Below, one piece after another: positions 36,665 through 43,817 of a DNA stretch of 64,000 nt. A program made the position numbers and the translations under genes. The DNA comes from Geothrix fermentans DSM 14018. GTDB taxonomy: Bacteria; Acidobacteriota; Holophagae; Holophagales; Holophagaceae. How positions within the stretch are numbered: position 1 is the first letter of the stretch; each line of letters starts with the position of its first letter. The DNA lies in NCBI RefSeq assembly GCF_000428885.1, contig NZ_AUAU01000006.1, positions 1-64,000 on the forward strand, written 5' to 3'. The notes under the pieces are model-generated. The model saw only the letters and a program-made list of their open reading frames with translations. It was not told where the DNA came from and did no database searches.

Positions 36665-36989
36665 GAACCGAACCCGAGGGTCCATCCCGCCGCGCTGCTG
36701 CAACCTTGCCATCGGGGAGAAGGATGAGACCCGTTTCATCCGGATGATGAAGGCTGCCGGGAATCCGCTGCGTTTCCAGATCCTGAAGTTCCTGGTGACC
36801 CATCCTGGCTGCATCACGGGCGAGATCGTGGACCATCTGCCCATCGCCCAGGCCACGGTCTCCCAGCATCTGAAGGTCCTCCGGGAGGCCGGCTGGATCA
36901 AGGGTGAAGTGGATGGCCCGGCGGTGTGCTACGAACTCTCTACGGAGAACACGACCTGGTTCCGGACTCTGGTGGAGCGGGTGTTCTAG
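36663..36989 (+). CDS. ArsR-family winged-helix regulator
   Basis: 108 residues. Winged helix at about 25-95: KAAGNPLRFQILKFLVTHPGCITGEIVDHLPIAQATVSQHLKVLREAGWIKGEVDGPAVCYEL, with AQATVSQHLKVL as the recognition helix. Two adjacent Cys (RCCN) near residue 12 might bind metal, but no second metal ligand set is obvious. The start overlaps its own operator. A related half-site pair lies before the DUF885 gene, so the regulator probably controls itself and that gene. Confidence 0.9.
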   Translation: MNRTRGSIPPRCCNLAIGEKDETRFIRMMKAAGNPLRFQILKFLVTHPGCITGEIVDHLPIAQATVSQHLKVLREAGWIKGEVDGPAVCYELSTENTTWFRTLVERVF

Positions 36990-37013
36990 CCGTTCCTTTT
37001 TTTGGAATTTTTA

Positions 37014-37029
37014 ATCGTATTTTTACGAT
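37014..37029 (+). promoter_or_regulatory. Second operator-like palindrome, before the DUF885 gene
   Basis: ATCGTATTTTTACGAT: ATCGTA and TACGAT around TTTT, sharing the ATCGTA half-site with the ArsR operator at 36645-36664. It lies about 43 bases before the DUF885 start in a distinctly AT-rich patch. Confidence 0.6.
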
Positions 37030-37071
37030 AACAACAAAAAGCCTCATGAATCCCATCCGGAAGGAACCACC

Positions 37072-38889
37072 ATGCATCCAAAATCTCTGTTTCTTGCCGC
37101 CCTCGCCCTTTCTGGCATCGCCTCCCAGGCTCAGGAGGCGGGTCTTTTCACCCGGGAGCGGCGTCCGCCCGCGGCCCCGGCGGCTGCCACGACGGATCTA
37201 GAGGGCCGCAGGAAGGCCCTGGACACGCTGCTCCGGGAGCACTGGGAACACCATCTGCGCACGCATCCGGAATTCGCGTCGATCATCGGGGACAAGCGAT
37301 ACAACGACAGGCTTACGGACTTCTCGCAGGCGGCCATCGACCGGGACCTCGCTCAGGCCGCGGATTTCCTCAAGCGATTCGAGGCCATCGATACCACGGG
37401 CTTTCCCGAGCAGGAGCGGCTGAACCAGGAGCTGATGGTGCGCCAGCTGCGCCTCGAGCTGGAAGGCGCACGGTTCAAGGACTGGGAAATGCCCGTGTTC
37501 CAGAACACGGGCATCCACCTTGATGCGCCCCAGCTGGTGTCGCAGCTTTCCTTCGAGACCGTGAAGGACTACGAGGACTACCTGGCCCGTCTCCACCAGC
37601 TGCCCCGCGCTTTCGATCAAACGGTGGCCCTGATGCGGAACGGGATGCGGGATGGCCTCATGCCGCCGGCCTTCCTCCTGCCCAAGATCGCCCAGCAGTG
37701 CGAGAACCTCATGGCCGTCAAACGGGAGGACTCACCCTTCCTTCAGCCGCTGGCCAAGCTTCCGGCCTCCTTCTCCGGTGCGGACAAGGCCCGGCTCAGG
37801 GAAAGCATCCTTCGCGCCGTGTCGGAGGAAGTCCTGCCCGCCTACCAGGCGTTTGCGGACTTCATCCGCAAAGAGTACGCAGACAAGGGGCGCGCCCATG
37901 AGGGGCTCTGGTCACTGCCGCTGGGCCAGGAACGCTATGCCCACCAGGTGAAGGTGTCCACCACGACTGGCCTGAGTCCGGATCAGATCCATGAGATCGG
38001 GTTGCGCGAAGTGCGTCGCATCGAAGGCCAGTTGCTCGATACGGCCAGGAAACTCGGGTTCCAGGACCTCAAGAGCTTCCACGCCTCGCTCCAGAACAAC
38101 CCCACGGTTCGCCCGAAGTCCCGCCAGGAGATCGTGGACCTGTACGCCAGATACACGACCCAGATGAATGCGAAGCTGCCCCAATATTTCGGACCGCTGC
38201 CGAAGGCCGGCGTGGTGGTGATGCCTGTGCCGATGTTCCGGGAAAAGGAAGCGCCCGCCGCGGCCTACGATCAGGGCACGCCGGATGGCTCCCGCCCCGG
38301 CCACATCATGGTGAATACCGGCGATTTCGCCAACCGGCGCACCATGAGCATCGAGACCTCGGCGCTGCATGAAGGCGTTCCCGGGCACCACCTGCAGTTC
38401 GCCATCGCCCAGGAGCTTCCCGGGTTGCCGCCGTTCCGCCAGCAGGGCGACTACACCGCCTACATCGAGGGCTGGGCGCTGTACGCCGAGCAGCTGGGCG
38501 AGGAGGCGGGCTTCTACAAGGACCCCTACAGCTATTACGGCCACCTTCAGGATGAGATGCTCCGGGCCATCCGCCTGGTCGTGGACACCGGCCTCCACCA
38601 CAAGAGATGGACACGCCAGCAGGCGGTGGATTTCTTCCATGCACATTCGGGCATCGAGGAGGTGGTCGTCCAGAGCGAGACGGACCGCTACATCTCGTGG
38701 GCCGGCCAGGCCCTGGGCTACAAGGTGGGCCAGCTCAAGATCCTCGAGCTGCGGGACTACGCCAAGCGCCAGCTTGGGGAGGCATTTGATATCCGCCAGT
38801 TCCACGACCAGCTGCTCGGCGCCGGGGCCTTGCCCCTGGATGTGCTTGATCGGCGCGTGAAGGATTGGGCGGCGGGCATGAAACGATGA
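37072..38889 (+). CDS. Secreted DUF885 zinc metallopeptidase-like protein
   Basis: 605 residues; AAGGAA 7 bases before ATG. Signal peptide 1-20 (SLFLAALALSGIASQAQ). The long helical body ends in SALHEGVPGHHLQFAIAQE with H433-E-G-V-P-G-H-H, the zinc motif of DUF885, and downstream YIEGWALYAEQLGEEAG supplying a Glu ligand. DUF885 proteins resemble carboxypeptidase/M32-like folds; substrates are not generally known. Probably periplasmic. Operator similarity suggests control by the preceding ArsR-type protein. Confidence 0.92.
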   Translation: MHPKSLFLAALALSGIASQAQEAGLFTRERRPPAAPAAATTDLEGRRKALDTLLREHWEHHLRTHPEFASIIGDKRYNDRLTDFSQAAIDRDLAQAADFLKRFEAIDTTGFPEQERLNQELMVRQLRLELEGARFKDWEMPVFQNTGIHLDAPQLVSQLSFETVKDYEDYLARLHQLPRAFDQTVALMRNGMRDGLMPPAFLLPKIAQQCENLMAVKREDSPFLQPLAKLPASFSGADKARLRESILRAVSEEVLPAYQAFADFIRKEYADKGRAHEGLWSLPLGQERYAHQVKVSTTTGLSPDQIHEIGLREVRRIEGQLLDTARKLGFQDLKSFHASLQNNPTVRPKSRQEIVDLYARYTTQMNAKLPQYFGPLPKAGVVVMPVPMFREKEAPAAAYDQGTPDGSRPGHIMVNTGDFANRRTMSIETSALHEGVPGHHLQFAIAQELPGLPPFRQQGDYTAYIEGWALYAEQLGEEAGFYKDPYSYYGHLQDEMLRAIRLVVDTGLHHKRWTRQQAVDFFHAHSGIEEVVVQSETDRYISWAGQALGYKVGQLKILELRDYAKRQLGEAFDIRQFHDQLLGAGALPLDVLDRRVKDWAAGMKR

Positions 38890-38959
38890 GGCGCGTACCT
38901 AACCAGCAGTGCCCGCTCCCCCGTAATCCGCTCATCGGACCCATGAATGGGAGGACCCC

Positions 38960-40147
38960 ATGCGCCGAATCCGGCGGGCCCTGCTGGGCCTGACCTTCGC
39001 TGTGCTCATCACGACCGCCCTTGGGGCCCAGGCGCCTCCGGCGACCCAGGAGCTTCAGGCGGAGAACGCCCGCATCCAGGAGCTTTGGAAGGGGAAGGGC
39101 TACGAGGAGGCCCTGAAAATCCTGGCCGTCCGGGTCCAGTCTCCCGGCTTCACCCAGCTCGCCGCCGAGATCCGGGCGGGGGTGCACTACAACATGGCCT
39201 GCGCGGCCTCGCTCCTCGGCCGTCGCGGGGAGGCCTTGGCCTACCTGGGCGTGGCCGTGGGCGAGGGACTCAAGGACTGGACCACCTTCAGCACGGACAC
39301 GGACCTGGACCCCCTGCGCAAGGAGCCCGGCTTTCTGTGGCTGGAGGGGATTGTGCGCCAGCGGGGGGATTTCGTCGGCATCCTCCGGCGCTTCAAGGAC
39401 TACGGACCCGCCCCGGCCCCCGGCACCGCCGCGGCGCCGGCCTTCGCCTACCAGGCGGCCGAGGCGCCGGACCTGGCGGCCTTCCGGAAGGCCTACCGCC
39501 TGGACGAGGTGGCGGGGAAGGGTCCGGAGGTCGAGCGCCTCGTGAACCTCATGCGCTGGGTCCACGCCCAGGTGCGCCACGACGGCAGCTCGAAGAACCC
39601 CGAGCCCATGAACGCCCCCCACCTGCTGGAGGTCTGCCGCGCCGAGAAGCGCGGGATCAACTGCCGCATGATGGCCACCATCCTCAATGAGGCCTACTTG
39701 GCCCTGGGCTTCAAGTCCCGCCAGGTCACCTGCCAGCCCCTGGACGAGAAGGATCCGGACTGCCACGTCATCACCACCGTGTGGTCCAACGACCTGGGGA
39801 AGTGGCTCTACATGGATCCCACCATGGAGGCCACCTTCACCGACGGCCAGGGCCGCCTGCTCTCCATCGCCGAGGTGCGCGAGCGGCTGATCTCGGGGGC
39901 ACCCCTGGAGCTCTCCAAGGGCGCCAACTGGAACGGACGGCCCGAGAACCCGGCCACCTACAAGGCCTACATGGCCAAGAACCTGGTGCGGATCACCTGC
40001 CCCGTGGAGAGCGCCTTCGGCTACGAGTCCCGGCCCGAGCGGCGCTACGTGACCCTGGACGCCCTGGGCTTCCCGGCCCGGCCCGCCCGCGATGCGGCCG
40101 GGGGCCTCATCACCCACGACGCCGCCGCCTTCTGGGCCCAGCCATGA
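38960..40147 (+). CDS. Secreted transglutaminase-like protein (first of a pair)
   Basis: 395 residues; GGGAGG 6 bases before ATG. Signal peptide about 1-24 (ALLGLTFAVLITTALGAQA). A TPR-like helical part (residues 30-150) precedes a transglutaminase-fold domain: Cys in KRGINCRMMATILNEAY, His in DPDCHVITTVWSND and Asp in WLYMDPTMEATF. The catalytic triad is intact. Roles of such exported papain-like proteins include peptidoglycan peptide or protein crosslink cleavage; not resolved here. Overlaps the next gene by ATGA. Confidence 0.85.
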   Translation: MRRIRRALLGLTFAVLITTALGAQAPPATQELQAENARIQELWKGKGYEEALKILAVRVQSPGFTQLAAEIRAGVHYNMACAASLLGRRGEALAYLGVAVGEGLKDWTTFSTDTDLDPLRKEPGFLWLEGIVRQRGDFVGILRRFKDYGPAPAPGTAAAPAFAYQAAEAPDLAAFRKAYRLDEVAGKGPEVERLVNLMRWVHAQVRHDGSSKNPEPMNAPHLLEVCRAEKRGINCRMMATILNEAYLALGFKSRQVTCQPLDEKDPDCHVITTVWSNDLGKWLYMDPTMEATFTDGQGRLLSIAEVRERLISGAPLELSKGANWNGRPENPATYKAYMAKNLVRITCPVESAFGYESRPERRYVTLDALGFPARPARDAAGGLITHDAAAFWAQP

Positions 40148-40941
40148 GAGGCCCGGGCCTGCTGCTGATCCCGGTGTTCCTGGTCGCCCAGGAGGTGCCT
40201 GCCCTCTCCCGGGCCGAGGCCCTGGCCATCCTGGCGCGCCCGGGGACAGGGGAAGCCCGGGTGCGGGCCCTGGTGGACCACCTCCACCGGCGCATGCCCT
40301 GGGTGGCCACGGACTACCGCACCCGGAGCGTGGACGAGATCCTGGCCCGGGGGGCGGGCAACTGTGCGGACCACGCGAGCGTGCTCATGAGCCTCCTGAA
40401 GGAGGGGGGCTTCGAGGTCCGCTGGGTGCAGGAGATCAACCTCCAGGCCCCCTCGGAGCGCCGCCAGACCTCGGCCCAGGCCAAGGTGGCCGAGGGTGGC
40501 AGGAGGTTCAGCGTCTTCGGCTACCGGCATAACGACCACCGCTGGCTGGAGGTGCGCGATCCCGCCAGCGGCGCCTGGTTCCCGGCGGATTCCTCCCTGG
40601 GCGTGGTGGGCGGGGAGGCCTGGATCGCCGCGAGGCTAGGATTCGGGCCGCGGCCCGCGGCCGTGGCCGACATGATCGCCCCGGTCTTCGTGGAGGCCGT
40701 CCAGCCGGGGCAACCCCCGGAAGCCCGCAGCGGGGCCTACCTCATCCAGGCCTTCGGGGCCATGGAGGGCGGGCGCCTCCGCACCCTGCCGGCCTGGCCC
40801 GCCTGGGAGAAGGCCGTGCGCGCCCTGGAGCCCCACGCCTCCGCCGCCTTCCGGGGAACGGAAGACCTCCACGGCCAGGCCGAGACGCTGGCGGCCCTGG
40901 CGGAGGCCTACGCGGCCCTGAGGGAAGCCGCGAGGCGATGA
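40144..40941 (+). CDS. Secreted transglutaminase-like protein (second of a pair)
   Basis: 265 residues starting at the ATGA overlap with the previous gene, so translation is coupled. Short signal peptide (GPGLLLIPVFLVAQEVPA). Triad: Cys in GAGNCADHASVLMSLLKEGGF, His in YRHNDHRWLEVRD and Asp in WFPADSSLGVVGG. The C-terminal 90 residues are helical and rich in Ala. Probably acts with the preceding protein on the same envelope substrate. Confidence 0.83.
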   Translation: MRGPGLLLIPVFLVAQEVPALSRAEALAILARPGTGEARVRALVDHLHRRMPWVATDYRTRSVDEILARGAGNCADHASVLMSLLKEGGFEVRWVQEINLQAPSERRQTSAQAKVAEGGRRFSVFGYRHNDHRWLEVRDPASGAWFPADSSLGVVGGEAWIAARLGFGPRPAAVADMIAPVFVEAVQPGQPPEARSGAYLIQAFGAMEGGRLRTLPAWPAWEKAVRALEPHASAAFRGTEDLHGQAETLAALAEAYAALREAARR

Positions 40942-40948
40942 TCGAGGT

Positions 40949-41518
40949 TCAGCGCCCGCCGGGCTTCGGGGTCCCGTGGTAGGTCATGTAGTTGCCGTCG
41001 TAGAGGTAGACCACGGCGGCGCCGCTGGGATTCGGGAGCCGACCCATGACCCAGTCCTTCCTCTCCTGGCCGTTCTGGAGCAGGATGCCGTCCCGGTGGG
41101 AGACCCAGCGCCCGCGGATGAGGCGGCCGTCCCAGGCGCTGTTCCACTCGTAGGTGCCATCGGGGTTCACGCGGAGGCTGCTCTTCGTGAGGGTGCCTGC
41201 GGCCACCACGCTGGTGCGGGTCTGGGTGGCGTGGTTGTCCCAGCTGTAGGCCACGCCCGGGACGGCGAGGCCGAAGGTGCCGAAGAAGGCGGAGGAGGCC
41301 GGGGCGGGGGCCGGCGACTCCCGGCGGGGAGAGGGCCCGGGTTGGACGGCGGCGGGTTCTGGGGCCCGGTAGGGCTTCACTTCCTGGGGGCGAGAGGGCT
41401 TCACCTCTTGGCCACTGTAGGGTTTCACCTCCTGGGCCCGGAAGGGCTGGATGTCCTGGGCGGTGGCGGGGAGGCCCGCGCCCAGGCAGAGGATCAGCAG
41501 GCTGGCAGGCTTGGGCAT
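40949..41518 (-). CDS. Secreted protein with QEVKPYR-type repeats
   Basis: 189 residues. Signal peptide 1-20 (LLILCLGAGLPATAQ). Residues 21-55 repeat an 8-residue unit, x-QEVKPYR/S-x (IQPFRAQEVKPYSGQEVKPS, RPQEVKPYRAPEP), then a Pro/Ser linker, then a compact beta-rich domain (GTLTKSSLRVNPDGTYEWNSAWDGRLIRGRWVSHRDGILLQNG) resembling SLA1/beta-sandwich-type repeats. The repeat lies in the disordered N-terminus and may bind polymer or protein. No family recognised. It ends the dnaE-linked minus-strand run. Confidence 0.7.
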   Translation of the reverse strand: MPKPASLLILCLGAGLPATAQDIQPFRAQEVKPYSGQEVKPSRPQEVKPYRAPEPAAVQPGPSPRRESPAPAPASSAFFGTFGLAVPGVAYSWDNHATQTRTSVVAAGTLTKSSLRVNPDGTYEWNSAWDGRLIRGRWVSHRDGILLQNGQERKDWVMGRLPNPSGAAVVYLYDGNYMTYHGTPKPGGR

Positions 41519-41541
41519 GGGGACTCCTGAGGGGTGCCGGG

Positions 41542-43044
41542 CTACTCGCCGCCGCGCTGGCTGGGCGGGATGGCGAAGCCGTCGGCCTTGTACTCGTTGA
41601 TCTTGTTCCGCACGGTGCGCAGGGCGATGTCCAGCTGGGTCGCGGAGTGGGTGCGGTTGCCCTTGAGGGCGCTGAGGGTGGAGAGCAGCCAGAAGCGCTC
41701 CAGCTCCGGCAGACTCAGGCCCAGGGGCAGCACCACGGGCGTGCCGAGGGCCACGCCCACCAGGGGCTTGCGGGGATCAGCCACCACGGTGCCCTGCGGA
41801 AGGAGCTCCTCCCCCTGCGGGGCGCCCACAGCGGGCGGGGCCCAGGATCCGGCGGCGCTCTGGAAGGGATCTTCGGGCAGGCCCTCGAAGGCCTCCGGCG
41901 GCAGGAGCCAGTGGAGGTCCTGCTGGCTGAGGTGGTGGCCCTGGCTCAGGACCACGCACCGCTGGATGACGTTCTCCAGCTCGCGGAGGTTGCCGGTCCA
42001 GGGATGGCGGGCCAGGGCGGCGAAGAAGCTGGGCCCCAGGCTGGGCACCGCGCGGTCGTTCTCCCGGGCGTAGCGCTCGGCGAAGTGGGAGGCGAGCAGC
42101 TCCAGGTCGCTCAGTCGCTCGCGCAGGGGGGGCAGGTTCAGGGGGACGACGTTCAGGCGGTAGTAGAGGTCTTCGGCGAAGCGGCCGGCCTTCACGTCGG
42201 CCAGGAGGTCGCGGCTCGTGAGGGAGATCAGGCGCACATCCACGGGGATGGCCCGGCTGCCGCCCAGACGCTCCACGGTCCGGTCCTGGAGGACCCGCAG
42301 CAGCCGGCCCTGGAGGCCCGGGGGCAGGGCTTCGATGGCCTCCAGCACCAGGGTGCCGCCATTCGCCTGTTCGAAGGCGCCGGACTTCGCGGCGGAGCCG
42401 GGGCGGGCGCCCTTCTCCAGGCCGAACAGTTCGGCTTCGAGGAGGTCCTCCGCGAGGGCGGCGCAGTTGAGGGTGATGAATGGGCCGCTGCGGCGGGGGC
42501 TGGATCCGTGGATGAGGCGCGCCAGCATCTCCTTGCCGGCCCCGCGCTCGGCCTGGATGAGGATGGTGGCGCGGCTGTCGGCGGCGCGGCGGGCCAGGGC
42601 CAGGGTCTCGCCCAGGGCCCGGTCCCCGGTGAGGAGGAGGGGGGCTTCGGCGGGTTCGATGGCGCGGAGGTGGTCCTCGGAGATCAGGGTCTTCTGCATG
42701 GCGGCGGTGAGTTCCTCGGGAGTGAAGGGTTGCGGGAGGGTGTCGAAGGCGCCCAGGGCCAGAGCCTCTCCGGCCTCCCCGGGCTCGCCGGGGCCGGCGG
42801 TGAAGAGGACGGGCAGGGCGGGATCCACGGCCTTGAGGCGCGCCACGAACTGCGGGCCGCCCATGCCGGACAGGTGGAGGTTCGCCACCACGATGTCGTA
42901 GGCGCCCCGGTGGAGGCGGCGCAGGGCCTCCTCGCCGCTCCGGGACAGCTCCACGGGGAAGCCGGCCCGCTTCAGGCCCAGGACGAGGCTGTCCCGCAGC
43001 GCGGGATCATCATCCACCACCAGTACCCGAAGGGGAGTCGCCAT
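41542..43044 (-). CDS. NtrC-like response regulator with degenerate receiver and AAA+ motifs
   Basis: 500 residues: receiver (6-115), sigma54-activator AAA+ (130-370), Fis helix-turn-helix at the end (LERFWLLSTLSALKGNRTHSATQLDIALRTVRNKINEY). The expected phospho-acceptor is Asn (YDIVVANLHLSG), Walker A is AERGAGKE, the sigma54-contact GAFTGA loop reads GARPGSA, and Walker B is LVLEAIEAL instead of LxLDEI. Arg-finger region EDLYYRLNV and sensor parts remain. So DNA binding and AAA+ shape are kept while phosphorylation, ATP hydrolysis and sigma54 contact are doubtful. Related regulator encoded just upstream. Confidence 0.9.
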   Translation of the reverse strand: MATPLRVLVVDDDPALRDSLVLGLKRAGFPVELSRSGEEALRRLHRGAYDIVVANLHLSGMGGPQFVARLKAVDPALPVLFTAGPGEPGEAGEALALGAFDTLPQPFTPEELTAAMQKTLISEDHLRAIEPAEAPLLLTGDRALGETLALARRAADSRATILIQAERGAGKEMLARLIHGSSPRRSGPFITLNCAALAEDLLEAELFGLEKGARPGSAAKSGAFEQANGGTLVLEAIEALPPGLQGRLLRVLQDRTVERLGGSRAIPVDVRLISLTSRDLLADVKAGRFAEDLYYRLNVVPLNLPPLRERLSDLELLASHFAERYARENDRAVPSLGPSFFAALARHPWTGNLRELENVIQRCVVLSQGHHLSQQDLHWLLPPEAFEGLPEDPFQSAAGSWAPPAVGAPQGEELLPQGTVVADPRKPLVGVALGTPVVLPLGLSLPELERFWLLSTLSALKGNRTHSATQLDIALRTVRNKINEYKADGFAIPPSQRGGE

Positions 43045-43083
43045 GGCTGGTCATCCAGACGTGGCCGACCGGCCACGTCCCCG

Positions 43084-43803
43084 TTATCGGGTGTCGGTGT
43101 CCAGACTGGAGTTTTGTGCCGATCTCCGCTTCCGCAGGCGCTGGGGCAGGTCCCCGGCGGCCGGTTCCCCCCGGACGGGGTCGCCGTGGCGGCGGATGAG
43201 GAGGTAGAGCTGGCGCCGGCTCACGCCCAGGCGGACCGCGGCCTCGGCCCGGTTGCCGTAGGCCCGGCGCAGGGCCCGGTGCAGGAGGTAGCGCTCCAGG
43301 TCATGCAGGTTCGTGGCCAGGTCCTCGGCCTCGAAGTGGGGCGGGCCCGCGGGCTCGGGGCCCGGCACCTGGCCCAGGAGCTTCCAGCGCAGCAGCCGGT
43401 TCCGCAGCTCCCGGAGGTTGCCCGGACAGGGAAGAAGCCCCAGGGCCGGGGGCCAGGGGGCCGGGACATCCTCTTCCACCGCCAGGGCCATCACCAGGGC
43501 CGGGAGGCAGGCCGGGTCTTCCTCCAGGGCCGGGAGCCGGAGCTCCAGGCAGGCCAGCCCCGGGGGCATCGGGTGCCGGGCGGCCACCACGCCCCCCGGG
43601 TGGGCGGCGGCCCAGGCCGCCCCCTCCTCCGCCGTGCCGGCCTCGGTCCAGGCCGTCCCGCGGCGCCGGGCGAACTCCGCGGCGGTGGTCGAGACGCCCG
43701 AGCCCGCGGGTCCCTGGACCCACAGCCCTTCCGGCCGGGCCAGGAGGGCCTCCAGGTGGGCGCCCCAGCGGCCGAAGCCGGGCAGGAGGGAGAGGGGGAT
43801 CAC
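43084..43803 (-). CDS. Short degenerate NtrC-type protein with Fis helix-turn-helix
   Basis: 239 residues; GTG at 43803 with GGAGG 4 bases upstream, 14 bases after the dnaE stop. A P-loop-like GPAGSGVSTTAAEF lacks the Lys of Walker A; no GAFTGA or receiver. The C-terminus, LERYLLHRALRRAYGNRAEAAVRLGVSRRQLYLLIRRHG, is a Fis-type helix-turn-helix. NLRELRNRLLRWKLLG recalls the NLREL segment of sigma54 activators. It is either a remnant or a compact DNA-binding protein paired with the 41542-43044 product. Confidence 0.72.
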   Translation of the reverse strand: MIPLSLLPGFGRWGAHLEALLARPEGLWVQGPAGSGVSTTAAEFARRRGTAWTEAGTAEEGAAWAAAHPGGVVAARHPMPPGLACLELRLPALEEDPACLPALVMALAVEEDVPAPWPPALGLLPCPGNLRELRNRLLRWKLLGQVPGPEPAGPPHFEAEDLATNLHDLERYLLHRALRRAYGNRAEAAVRLGVSRRQLYLLIRRHGDPVRGEPAAGDLPQRLRKRRSAQNSSLDTDTR

Positions 43804-43817
43804 CGCGCCTCCGGGCC

